Part shown: positions 34,172-41,274 of the stretch, one piece after another | Numbering within the stretch: position 1 is the stretch's first letter | How the letters are laid out: each line of letters opens with the position of its first letter | DNA from: Endomicrobiia bacterium | GTDB lineage: Bacteria > Elusimicrobiota > Endomicrobiia > DTEH01 | Assembly: GCA_025060535.1 (NCBI GenBank) | Contig: JANXCA010000004.1 | Location: 1 to 54,287 of the forward strand | Length of the DNA: 54,287 nt | Direction of reading: 5' to 3' | The notes under the pieces: model-generated | Seen by the model: only the letters and a program-made list of their open reading frames with translations | The model's database searches: none | What the model was told of the DNA's origin: nothing | Program-made: the position numbers and the translations under genes

Positions 34172-34418
34172 TAGCAACATAATAAGCATATTCATTTCCT
34201 TGCGAAGTTTCTATGTATTTTCTCATTTCAATAAAATGTTCATATAATTGATTGTTAAGAATAAGTGTTAAAACATTATGAATATCAGACAATTGGCAAA
34301 AGAAATAGAAAAAGTATTTATCATTTGAAGATGCAATACCTTCATGATTGTTATATATGTAGCTTTGAAAAATTTGTTTTAATTGGTTATACCTTTGTAA
34401 AATCTGCTGATTTATCAT
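34158..34418 (-). CDS. Small helical protein, cassette A
   Basis: 86 residues. It aligns with 35737-35991: both begin with a helix of the type QRYNQLKQIFQSYI or EKIKNMKEIFQEYI, then a F-x-F-C-type strand (YFFYFFCQ versus YFTFCAK) and LTLILNNQL versus DTLIKNNLI. The function is unknown. It is convergent with, and overlaps, the preceding rightward gene, and starts from the left arm of a palindromic promoter. Confidence 0.65.
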   Translation of the reverse strand: MINQQILQRYNQLKQIFQSYIYNNHEGIASSNDKYFFYFFCQLSDIHNVLTLILNNQLYEHFIEMRKYIETSQGNEYAYYVAIKLQ

Positions 34419-34422
34419 ATCT

Positions 34423-34444
34423 AAATTTTAAAGCCTTAAAATTT
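34423..34444. promoter_or_regulatory. Shared palindromic promoter of a divergent pair
   Basis: Arms AAATTTTAAAG and CCTTAAAATTT form a near-perfect 22-bp palindrome, ending a few bases from the ATG on each side (34418 leftward, 34450 rightward). Neither gene has a Shine-Dalgarno sequence. The same 22 bases recur at 35997-36018. Confidence 0.65.
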
Positions 34445-34449
34445 CAAGT

Positions 34450-35271
34450 ATGAAAAAGATAAATTTAGTAAATTGGGAAATGGGAAGTATACAAAATGGA
34501 ATTTTGAGAAGAAACTTTGACATAATGAAAGATATAAATATGGAAAGTCATTTTAGACTTGTAGGTTCCTGTGATGGAATTACATTTGTTAGAATTTACA
34601 CATCTGATGATGGAATTAGTTATAATTTTGAATATTATACAACAATCAGTAAATACACAAGAACTGAAATATACAGATTAAGAAGAAGATTTATTAGATT
34701 TGAAATAGAGTATTTAAATGCTACATATCTTAGAATAGATGCAATATTTACAAGTGCTGAAGAAGAATTCTTTGAAGAAAGTGAAGAAAAATTCAATGAA
34801 TTTCTTATAATGCATAGTGATGGAACTGGAGAGTTAATAGAAATAAATGCAGATGAAAATTATGTTTTTAGTAATATTTCACCGTATTATTGTAAAGCTG
34901 ACAAAGAAAATAGGAATATGGTAAAAATATATGATCTTTTTACTGGTAGAGGAACAGTAATTCTTGATACAAGAATAACTTATATGGTAATTCAAGGAAC
35001 TCCTAAAACTTTAATATTTTTAACAGGAAGATTAAGTTTTTCTATGGAAGTGCCACCAGGAGAAAGAATAGTTTTAAGAGTAATTTATCCTGATAGATAT
35101 ATTACAATTGAAAATAGAGATAGAATGACAGTTTTAAATAATGCAGATTTTTCTGCATTCTTAATTACTTCAAATTCATTTCCAAGAATATACTTTACTG
35201 ATATAAACGTAAACGATTTTGACTTTCAATATACGCCATCAGAATATCAAAAAAGGAGAATAGTAGTATAA
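34450..35271 (+). CDS. Putative surface or receptor-binding protein, cassette B
   Basis: 273 residues, paralogue of 32832-33671: HFRLVGSCDGITFVRIYTSDDG, RRFIRFEIEYLNATY, FNEFLIMHSDGTG, NRNMVKIYD and LIFLTGRLSF match in order. The same discoidin-like N-terminal sandwich is predicted. An acidic linker (EEEFFEESEEKF, about 103-115) separates the domains. It shares its last base with the next gene's ATG. As part of a duplicated cassette it may offer a second binding specificity. Confidence 0.72.
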   Translation: MKKINLVNWEMGSIQNGILRRNFDIMKDINMESHFRLVGSCDGITFVRIYTSDDGISYNFEYYTTISKYTRTEIYRLRRRFIRFEIEYLNATYLRIDAIFTSAEEEFFEESEEKFNEFLIMHSDGTGELIEINADENYVFSNISPYYCKADKENRNMVKIYDLFTGRGTVILDTRITYMVIQGTPKTLIFLTGRLSFSMEVPPGERIVLRVIYPDRYITIENRDRMTVLNNADFSAFLITSNSFPRIYFTDINVNDFDFQYTPSEYQKRRIVV

Positions 35272-35762
35272 TGGATATCAGAAAACTAAAAATTGGATAT
35301 ACAGTAGAAGAAAAAGAAAAATATAGAAATGCTACTCTTACATACAATGTATCAATTCCAATGGGCTCTGAACAAATTTTTACAACAAGAAGTATTGAAG
35401 CAATACCATTTTCATACATAATACAAATACTTTTTAGAAATCACACAAGTTATAATTTAAGGTTTAGAATTATTATAGGAACAACGACTATAAATACAAT
35501 AACAATAACACCAGCAATGGATGTTTATATAATTACTGCAAGAGATGGATTTCTAAGTTATACAACAGGAACTGGAATAACAAGAATAAACTTTTTACCT
35601 GATAATTTCTCAATAAATACTGTTCCATTAGCTTCAGTTTTTATGTCATTTTCAATAGTAAATAATTCAACTACTACACCATTAAATATAGGAATTAGAG
35701 TAATTGAAAATCAGTTTATAGCAAAAGAAGAAATAGTTAGACCTTTTCCAAATTTATCTTAA
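35271..35762 (+). CDS. Beta-rich partner protein, cassette B
   Basis: 163 residues, predicted all-beta with a Thr/Ile-rich middle (IGTTTINTITITPAMDVYI) suggestive of repeated strands. It holds the position of 33668-34171 in the duplicated cassette, but the sequences have largely diverged. Its 3' end overlaps the convergent 35737-35991 by 26 bases. Function unknown. Confidence 0.66.
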   Translation: MDIRKLKIGYTVEEKEKYRNATLTYNVSIPMGSEQIFTTRSIEAIPFSYIIQILFRNHTSYNLRFRIIIGTTTINTITITPAMDVYIITARDGFLSYTTGTGITRINFLPDNFSINTVPLASVFMSFSIVNNSTTTPLNIGIRVIENQFIAKEEIVRPFPNLS

Positions 35763-35991
35763 TCTTTAAAACCAAATAACATGAATTCTCATTTTCTCTA
35801 CGTTCTACTGAAAAGTAATTTATGAGATTATTTTTTATCAAAGTATCTATGATATCAAATAAGTCTTCCTCTTTTGCACAAAAAGTAAAGTAAACTTCAT
35901 TAGCTTCTTCTTCAATTCCATAAACATTTTTTATGTATTCTTGGAATATTTCTTTCATGTTTTTTATTTTCTCAAGAGTTTGTTCAAGCAT
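35737..35991 (-). CDS. Small helical protein, cassette B
   Basis: 84 residues, paralogue of 34158-34418 by the aligned KIKNMKEIFQEYIKN helix, the FCAK strand and the NNLI helix end. Function unknown. It starts from the left half of the palindromic promoter at 35997-36018 and runs into the 3' end of the rightward gene. Confidence 0.65.
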   Translation of the reverse strand: MLEQTLEKIKNMKEIFQEYIKNVYGIEEEANEVYFTFCAKEEDLFDIIDTLIKNNLINYFSVERRENENSCYLVLKIKINLEKV

Positions 35992-35996
35992 AATTA

Positions 35997-36018
35997 AAAT
36001 TTTAAAGCCTTAAAATTT
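35997..36018. promoter_or_regulatory. Shared palindromic promoter of a divergent pair
   Basis: The same 22 bases as at 34423-34444, with arms AAATTTTAAAG and CCTTAAAATTT, placed five bases from the ATG of 36023-36907 and six from that of 35737-35991. Exact recurrence at two sites with identical geometry supports a functional element rather than AT-rich chance. Confidence 0.65.
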
Positions 36019-36022
36019 CAGT

Positions 36023-36907
36023 ATGTTTTTTACGAGTGGTGTAATAAAAGCTGTAAAGTCTGTAGTTTATACAAAAAAGCCTTTATCACTTTTACTGGTA
36101 GCTCCACAAGGTTCTGGAAAAAGCAAAATTTTAAGAAGTTTAAAAGGAAGTGTAATACTTGTAGATGATATTACTGCAACAGGATTAAAAGATGCTATAA
36201 TGGATGAAGAAAAAAGATTTATTGTAATATCAGATTTTAATCAGATAGCTTCAAGAGGAAAAACTACAAGTCCTATAAGTATGTTTCTTCCTGTTCTTCA
36301 GGAAGGATATATTGGAGAAATAAAATATCAAACACAAGTTAAACTTGAAAAACCTATTAGAAAAGGATTAATCACAGGTATGACAACTGAAATGTTTGAA
36401 GATTACCTTGAAGATTTCATAGCAACTGGATTTATTACAAGATTTATTGTAATAAACTTTTCATATCTAAAAGAAGAGTTTGACTTTATTAAAGAAAAAA
36501 TTCTTTTCACAAACTATAAGGAGGAAGAATTGGAAATTTATGTTCCAAGTGAAAATGAAATACAGGAAAAGGAGCTAAACAAAGATATTTTAGATGAAGA
36601 AACTTTAAAAATTCTTGAAAGATTTACAGGTTTTTTGAAAAACAATATAAGACTAATTATGAATTTTAAAGAATTCATTGAAGGAGTTTCAAGAGTAAAT
36701 ACACAAAATAAAAAAGAAATAAGTGATTATGACATAAGAGAAGCAATAGCTATTTTATACACATACTCAAGATATCAAAATCCTGGAAATAATCTTATGT
36801 ATCAAATCATGAGAAAAAAATTAGGAATTGACCATGAAGATTATGAGAAATTTTATTCTGACTATACAATTGATGAATACTTTAAAATTTTAGATTATGA
36901 TACATAA
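36023..36907 (+). CDS. P-loop ATPase, possibly AAA+
   Basis: 294 residues. Walker A is LLVAPQGSGKSKIL (about 23-36). SVILVDD about ten residues later is probably the second strand, and RFIVISDFNQI (about 66-76) is the best Walker B candidate. LITGMTTEMFEDYL then looks like a sensor-1 strand and GFITRFIVINF carries a candidate arginine finger. This layout is AAA+-like. It is not a DnaB, RecA or typical terminase sequence. A packaging or DNA-remodelling role cannot be excluded. Preceded by the palindromic promoter; overlaps the next gene by 11 bases. Confidence 0.72.
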   Translation: MFFTSGVIKAVKSVVYTKKPLSLLLVAPQGSGKSKILRSLKGSVILVDDITATGLKDAIMDEEKRFIVISDFNQIASRGKTTSPISMFLPVLQEGYIGEIKYQTQVKLEKPIRKGLITGMTTEMFEDYLEDFIATGFITRFIVINFSYLKEEFDFIKEKILFTNYKEEELEIYVPSENEIQEKELNKDILDEETLKILERFTGFLKNNIRLIMNFKEFIEGVSRVNTQNKKEISDYDIREAIAILYTYSRYQNPGNNLMYQIMRKKLGIDHEDYEKFYSDYTIDEYFKILDYDT

Positions 36908-37226
36908 CTACAATATTGAGATATATGTCAAAGATGAAAACAATAAAAAATATGTTGCGGTAATTCTTGATAGTGATATTGATATTGAAATAATTGCACT
37001 TATGTTTGAAACTACTTTAGAAGTCCTAAAGAAATATACAAATCAAATAGATAATGCTATCATAAGAGGTGCAGTAAATACACTTTTAGGAGTTCTAAAA
37101 AATACTGATATGTCAAAAATTGGTGCACAAGTAATAAAAGAAGTTCTAAAACAAAATGATAATAAACTTACCTATGTAAGCAAAGATGGAAGAATAATCT
37201 GCAATTTCATCTACAAAGGAGAATAA
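36897..37226 (+). CDS. Small protein of unknown function downstream of the ATPase
   Basis: 109 residues. N-terminal strand YNIEIYVKDENNKKYVAVIL, a helical centre and a C-terminal segment KLTYVSKDGRIICNFIYKG. The last segment is repeated in the next small ORF (KITYIKDDKIICDFVY). It overlaps the ATPase gene, so they are coupled. Function unknown. Confidence 0.62.
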   Translation: MIHNYNIEIYVKDENNKKYVAVILDSDIDIEIIALMFETTLEVLKKYTNQIDNAIIRGAVNTLLGVLKNTDMSKIGAQVIKEVLKQNDNKLTYVSKDGRIICNFIYKGE

Positions 37227-37230
37227 AAAT

Positions 37231-37380
37231 ATGAAAGCGAATGGAAGAAGAAATCTGGATACAATTCATACAATAAAAGACACATTAATAAGAAATAACA
37301 ATAAAATCACTTACATAAAAGATGACAAAATAATATGTGATTTTGTCTATCTCAATGATGAAGAAATACTTTTCTCGTAA
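37231..37380 (+). CDS. 49-residue partial paralogue of the preceding gene
   Basis: The ATG at 37231 follows AAAGGAGAATAAAA, a reasonable ribosome binding site, and the frame runs to a TAA at 37378-37380. The C-terminal half, KITYIKDDKIICDFVYLNDE, matches the C-terminal end of 36897-37226, indicating a partial duplication. It ends three bases before the convergent gene 37384-37734. May be a functional small protein or a fragment. Confidence 0.5.
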   Translation: MKANGRRNLDTIHTIKDTLIRNNNKITYIKDDKIICDFVYLNDEEILFS

Positions 37381-37383
37381 TCT

Positions 37384-37734
37384 TTAATCAAGTATATTTT
37401 CAATATTGACTAAGTATATTTTGTATAGTTTTTCTCTTTTTATTTTATCAATATCTCCTATAGAATAGTATTTTTGTTTCAAAAGTGGAATAAATACAAT
37501 AACAGTAGGTGCAAGATCATAATCAATACGAAAATCAGTTTTTTTTGTTCCAATATGAATTGAAAGTAAATTCTTTAGAAGATTTGCAGTAGAATTTTCT
37601 GTTAACATACTTAGGTATTTTTTTCTCGTTAGTATCTTTTTTGCATATTCCAAGTCTATAGTCATACATGAGAAGAGATAAAATTCATTATCAATATCAG
37701 AAAGAAAATTAAAGTTATCATAAATCAAAACCAT
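37384..37734 (-). CDS. Protein of unknown function
   Basis: 116 residues, no family recognised, with hydrophobic strands (NEFYLFSCMTIDLEY, PTVIVFIPLLKQKYY). The ATG is preceded by GCTTTAAAATTTTCTT with no Shine-Dalgarno sequence. Immediately upstream lies the 12-bp repeat array, which may regulate it. Confidence 0.62.
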   Translation of the reverse strand: MVLIYDNFNFLSDIDNEFYLFSCMTIDLEYAKKILTRKKYLSMLTENSTANLLKNLLSIHIGTKKTDFRIDYDLAPTVIVFIPLLKQKYYSIGDIDKIKREKLYKIYLVNIENILD

Positions 37735-37752
37735 AAGAAAATTTTAAAGCAG

Positions 37753-37958
37753 GAGTTAGTATCATAGATAGGAAAGTGAAAAATTAGAGTTAGTATCAGA
37801 GTTAGTATCCTAAAAATTCAGAGTTAGTATCAGAGTTAGAGACAAAAAAATTTAGAGTTAGTGTCAGAGTTAGTATAAGAGTTAGTGTCAGTAAAATTTA
37901 AACATAGTATCAGAGATAGTATTAGACATAGTGTAAAGTTAGTGTCAGAGTTAGTATA
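37753..37958. repeat. Array of degenerate 12-bp repeats, GAGTTAGTRTC
   Basis: About 12 copies of GAGTTAGTRTC and close variants lie in the 250-bp gap between 37384-37734 and 37983-38570. Units start at 37753, 37787, 37799, 37821, 37833, 37855, 37867, 37879, 37913, 37925, 37936 and 37948. Neighbouring units are mostly 12 bp apart, and the first units of successive groups are exactly 34 bp apart (37753, 37787, 37821, 37855). The 34-bp period breaks any reading frame, so it is not coding. Iteron-like: a replication-initiator, partition or repressor binding array. Confidence 0.75.
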
Positions 37959-37982
37959 GTAGTAAGTATGAAACTATTGAAG

Positions 37983-38570
37983 TTATGAGATTTTCCTGAT
38001 TTTGAATAGGAAAGTTTTCTTTTTACCATTTAGTAGATATGATATTCCAATAAGAATAGTATCTTTTCTATACTCTTGAATATCAAAGTAAACATTTGAA
38101 AGGTTTATAACTTTAGTAATGTCATTTATTATGTCTTGTAATTTTTTCTTTATTTTACTTGAGTGAACTATTTGATTTTGATCAGTGAAAATTAAATACT
38201 TGAAATAATTTCTTATTTCTTTTTGTGCATTTTTTATAAATTGAAAGTCAAAAAAGTGTTTATATTCTTTCTCAATAGATAAAAGATAGAAATAATCATC
38301 ATGTGAGAATGTTTTTTCTATAAAAAGATTAAGAAATCTTTCAATTGGAAGAGTATTTGCAGTATAACTTGCAACAACTACTTCAAAATTTAAATTTCCA
38401 AAATCATCTAAGTATTTGTGAATATAGATATCATAGAAATTCTTCTTGTAAGAAAAAACAAAATCAACAATAGAAGTAAGAAGTGCATAAAGTTTGTAAA
38501 TGAAACTTCTTGAAGGAATTTTTGCATAATCAATAATAAAAAGAATAGAGTTTTTTAAATAAAAAATCAT
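37983..38570 (-). CDS. Protein of unknown function
   Basis: 195 residues, helical N-terminal half with hydrophobic stretches (FIYKLYALLTSIVDFVFSY) and a beta-rich C-terminus. The end KKKTFLFKIRKIS is basic. No family recognised. It starts from one arm of the palindromic promoter at 38575-38595 and its 3' end abuts the repeat array. A DNA-binding protein acting on that array would be a reasonable guess from position alone. Confidence 0.62.
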   Translation of the reverse strand: MIFYLKNSILFIIDYAKIPSRSFIYKLYALLTSIVDFVFSYKKNFYDIYIHKYLDDFGNLNFEVVVASYTANTLPIERFLNLFIEKTFSHDDYFYLLSIEKEYKHFFDFQFIKNAQKEIRNYFKYLIFTDQNQIVHSSKIKKKLQDIINDITKVINLSNVYFDIQEYRKDTILIGISYLLNGKKKTFLFKIRKIS

Positions 38571-38574
38571 AACA

Positions 38575-38595
38575 AAATTTTAAACTTTAAAATTT
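38575..38595. promoter_or_regulatory. Shared palindromic promoter of a divergent pair
   Basis: AAATTTTAAA and TTTAAAATTT flank a single central C, a perfect 10-bp inverted repeat. It lies four bases from each start codon (38570 leftward, 38600 rightward). Same class as 34423, 35997 and 39411. Confidence 0.65.
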
Positions 38596-38599
38596 AGAC

Positions 38600-38893
38600 A
38601 TGAAAAATTTAATTTCAATTATAGAACAGATTGTAAATAGAATTGTTATAAAAACTGATACTGATAATTCTATGCTTCTTGAAATTGCAAAAGAATTTAT
38701 AAACAGTAAATTTAATTTGAAATTTGACGTAAGATTTGTTCCATTAGATGATACACAGTATGTTGATAGTATTGTAATCTACTATATTACAAAGGAAGAT
38801 AGTATTGAAAAAATACCAAAAAACTCAATAGTCTTTACTACAAACAAAAAAATTGCAGAAAAATTTGGTGCTTTCTTCTTTACAATGACTTAA
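38600..38893 (+). CDS. Small protein of unknown function
   Basis: 97 residues: an N-terminal helix (ISIIEQIVNRIVIKTDT), then alpha/beta elements, ending KFGAFFFTMT. No family recognised. Preceded by CTTTAAAATTTAGAC, without Shine-Dalgarno. The 3' end overlaps the convergent membrane-protein gene by four bases. Confidence 0.6.
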   Translation: MKNLISIIEQIVNRIVIKTDTDNSMLLEIAKEFINSKFNLKFDVRFVPLDDTQYVDSIVIYYITKEDSIEKIPKNSIVFTTNKKIAEKFGAFFFTMT

Positions 38894-39402
38894 AATTGAT
38901 ATGAAAATGATACTCCAATTTTAAAATCTCTATAGTCCTTTTCAAGTAAAACTCCCATGAAGAAATAGTGAAATATTCTCTTTTGATAAATAAGACCATA
39001 TGAGTTTAAATCTCCTTTTGTATAAAGTGTTATGATGTTATTTTTGTATATTGGAAGTTGTTTTGGTTTTTTCAAGATTTCATATCTTATGCTTGTTGTA
39101 TCTACATAGTTTGCAAGAAATTCAATTTTTACTATTGTATCTTTGTAAGTATATTTATAAAGGTTGAAAGTGTAAAAAGTGTCATATTTTACTCTTTCTT
39201 TTTCAATAGTATCTCTTTTTATTATTACTTTTACATATTCTTTTGCCCTTTCAATTTCAAGTGTATCCACTTTATATACCGTATCGGATTTTATAATATA
39301 AGTCCTTTCCGAAATAACCCTTCTTTCACACTTTTGAAATAAAAGAAGTATTAAAAGTATTACAATAACAATATTTAATAAAATTGACAAAAAATTTTTC
39401 AT
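38890..39402 (-). CDS. N-terminally anchored protein, spanin-like candidate
   Basis: 170 residues. Residues about 4-23 are a membrane span (FLSILLNIVIVILLILLLF) followed by KCERR. A long extended and charged region comes next (SDTVYKVDTLEIERAKEYV, then VIIKRDTIEKERVKYDTFY) and a beta-rich C-terminus ending FKIGVSFSYQF. Small phage proteins of Bacteroidetes-type hosts often have such a span followed by RDTV/VDTL-like repeats. The terminal Phe pattern resembles the last strand of outer-membrane barrels. A periplasm-spanning or lysis role in a Gram-negative host is inferred. Confidence 0.62.
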   Translation of the reverse strand: MKNFLSILLNIVIVILLILLLFQKCERRVISERTYIIKSDTVYKVDTLEIERAKEYVKVIIKRDTIEKERVKYDTFYTFNLYKYTYKDTIVKIEFLANYVDTTSIRYEILKKPKQLPIYKNNIITLYTKGDLNSYGLIYQKRIFHYFFMGVLLEKDYRDFKIGVSFSYQF

Positions 39403-39410
39403 GATAATTA

Positions 39411-39432
39411 AAATTTTAAAGCTTTAAAATTT
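39411..39432. promoter_or_regulatory. Perfect 22-bp palindromic promoter of a divergent pair
   Basis: Arms AAATTTTAAAG and CTTTAAAATTT join without a spacer into a perfect palindrome with a central AGCT. It lies between the start codons of 38890-39402 (leftward) and 39438-40058 (rightward), with five bases to the rightward ATG. It is the cleanest example of the recurring element. Confidence 0.7.
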
Positions 39433-39437
39433 CAAGT

Positions 39438-40058
39438 ATGATGACGAACAATATAAAAAAGATAATTTCCATAGATGCTGGTGCAAAAGGAAGTATAGCA
39501 GTGATAAAAATACCAGAAAAAATAAACCAATACTATAATGATGAAGGAAAATTCATGCTAACAAAGTTTAGAATAAAAGAGATAAAATTTTACAATATTG
39601 CTAAGTTTGACATAAAAACAAGAATAAACAAACTAAGAGATTTCTTTGAAAATGAAACTAAAGAGGAAAATTTAATATTTATAGAAAATGTCCATCCCAA
39701 TAAGATTTTTGGTTCAAAATCATCATTTACATTTGGATTTTCATTTGCAAGAATTATTACTGCATTAGAAATATTAAAACTAAGTCCGATAAAAGTAAAA
39801 ATTGGTTGGAGAATAAAACTAATTGGTTATTTGAAGAAAAATTATCCAAACATATACTCAAGAATAAAAAATAAAATAGGAACTATTCCACATAACTATG
39901 ACGAAAGAAAAGAAGCAAACACTATAATTGCAAAAATTCTAATGGATTACATGTATGAAGAAGAAGTTAAATACTTATATGAATATCTTAACAATCATCA
40001 TAATGCTGATGCATTACTCATAGCAATTTCTGGTTTATTGTTTGAAATCTCTCTTTGA
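39438..40058 (+). CDS. RuvC-like Holliday junction resolvase
   Basis: 206 residues with an RNase H-like layout. ISIDAGAKGSIAVIKI places the first catalytic Asp at residue 13, LIFIENVHP the Glu at 83, and NNHHNADALLIAIS the terminal Asp at 191 with adjacent His. This order is that of phage and poxvirus RuvC-type resolvases. It should cut branched DNA before packaging or during recombination, complementing RecT at 52537-53250. The two ATGs at the start are one codon apart; the box CTTTAAAATTTCAAGT marks the first. Its 3' end overlaps the convergent gene by 61 bases. Confidence 0.82.
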   Translation: MMTNNIKKIISIDAGAKGSIAVIKIPEKINQYYNDEGKFMLTKFRIKEIKFYNIAKFDIKTRINKLRDFFENETKEENLIFIENVHPNKIFGSKSSFTFGFSFARIITALEILKLSPIKVKIGWRIKLIGYLKKNYPNIYSRIKNKIGTIPHNYDERKEANTIIAKILMDYMYEEEVKYLYEYLNNHHNADALLIAISGLLFEISL

Positions 40059-40519
40059 TATTCAATGTAGAGATTTTTGATAGATTTACCATTTATACTG
40101 TGCAATACTATTTTGGTAATATTTGGAAATCTTAAATCCAAGCTAAGCTTTTTACCATTTATAATTTCAATCTCATTGTCAAAATAATATCTTGGAAATA
40201 TTACATATACTATTTTTTTCATTCCTGGAAGTATACTTATATTGCCTGAAATATTTAGAAGATAAAATTCTACTGTTTTGACATTTTTATTATAGTCTCT
40301 TAAAAACCTTGAAATGTTATACTTCTTACCATAGTTTAGTTTAATATGAAAAGTATAACGATCATTATTGTCTAAAATAGCAGAACATACAAGAATATCA
40401 CTCTCCTCATCAATAGAAAAAAGATGATACACTCTTGAATACTCTTTTATTTTTGATATCTTTAAAACACTAACCTTTCCTGTTATCTTGTTTACAGCTA
40501 AATAATTTTTAGCTATCAT
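39998..40519 (-). CDS. Beta-rich protein of unknown function overlapping the resolvase gene
   Basis: 173 residues, predicted largely beta with a basic character, no family recognised. The start ATG at 40519 lies nine bases after GCTTTAAAATTTTCATG; an alternative out-of-frame ATG lies between. The last 20 codons are read from the DNA strand opposite the end of the resolvase gene, an unusually long convergent overlap (61 bases). It is the gene next to the putative origin region. Confidence 0.62.
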   Translation of the reverse strand: MIAKNYLAVNKITGKVSVLKISKIKEYSRVYHLFSIDEESDILVCSAILDNNDRYTFHIKLNYGKKYNISRFLRDYNKNVKTVEFYLLNISGNISILPGMKKIVYVIFPRYYFDNEIEIINGKKLSLDLRFPNITKIVLHSINGKSIKNLYIEYQREISNNKPEIAMSNASAL

Positions 40520-40908
40520 AGCATGAAAATTTTAAAGCTTCCTTGAAAATTTTTTTAAAAAATTTTTCCCAAAAATGATATCCCAGGATATCATGAAAAT
40601 AACATAAATTATTGAAAATCAAAAGTTTAGTAAAAAATTCATAAAATATTGAACAGAACAATAAAAGAATAATTTTTTTATGAAAAAACACCCTTTCTTG
40701 GTTAATTTTTTTAAATTCAATAATGTTTATCCCATTGAAAAAAATTTTTTCCTAAAAATTGAAATGACAAAATTGTCAAATTAACTAAATTATATCTTTC
40801 AACCACTTAGGAAAAATTATATACGATTTATTCAAAATTTAATATGACAAAATTAAATAAAACTATCAAAAGAAAATATTTAATGAAAAAAAATTTTTGC
40901 AAAAATGC

Positions 40909-40943
40909 AATAATATATTATACTCAAAGTATAATATATTATT
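40909..40943. repeat. Long palindrome, copy 1
   Basis: AATAATATATTATACT and its exact reverse complement flank a CAA loop: 16-bp perfect arms. It is preceded by TTTTTGCAAAAA. Copies 2 and 3 at 41112-41144 and 41242-41274 have the same core. Confidence 0.85.
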
Positions 40944-40980
40944 CATTTCAGCTAAATAGCTAATATATAGCTAATATTAT

Positions 40981-41207
40981 GATCTGATCTTGCATATATT
41001 ATATTGTATTGTAATGTAAAGATCTGATCTTACATATCTAAAAAATTATTTGATTTTATCTGTTAGATCAGATCTATTATTTTAGCAAAATAAAATTAAA
41101 TTTGCAAAAATATAATATATTATACTCAAAGTATAATATATTATTCTACAAGAAGAACTATAGTATGTTATTTTAAGATCTTAGATCTAAACTATACAGA
41201 TCAGATC
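40981..41207. repeat. GATC cluster (10 sites)
   Basis: GATC occurs at 40981, 40986, 41021, 41026, 41066, 41071, 41177, 41184, 41199 and 41204. Eight of these form four GATCWGATC nonamers with the two GATCs exactly five bases apart; several lie in larger palindromes such as TAGATCAGATCTA. Such density is comparable to that of Escherichia coli oriC, where Dam methylation controls initiation. This element encodes a Dam-type methylase at 538-1356. Confidence 0.8.
41112..41144. repeat. Long palindrome, copy 2
   Basis: ATAATATATTATACT with its perfect 15-bp complement around CAA. It is preceded by TTTGCAAAAAT, as in copy 1. Confidence 0.85.
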
Positions 41208-41241
41208 TAAGATATAATATAACAGTATGTTTTAGCTAAGA

Positions 41242-41274
41242 ATAATATATTATACATTGAGTATAATATATTAT
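41242..41274. repeat. Long palindrome, copy 3
   Basis: ATAATATATTATAC with its perfect 14-bp complement around ATTGA. It is followed by GTTTTTGCAAAAAG, the mirror of the flank of copies 1 and 2, and lies about 55 bp before the ATG of 41331-41639. Confidence 0.85.

Noticed and set aside
36023-36907. Terminase large subunit
   Set aside because: A P-loop is present, but the spacing to the candidate Walker B and the downstream motifs are AAA+-like, and no nuclease domain can follow in 294 residues.
37753-37958. CRISPR array
   Set aside because: Units are about 12 bp, degenerate, with no unique spacers of 30 bp or more and no cas genes.
40509-40691. A 60-codon minus-strand ORF at the edge of the noncoding region
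   Set aside because: It overlaps the start and promoter box of 39998-40519, has no box or ribosome site of its own, and looks like an open frame in AT-rich DNA.
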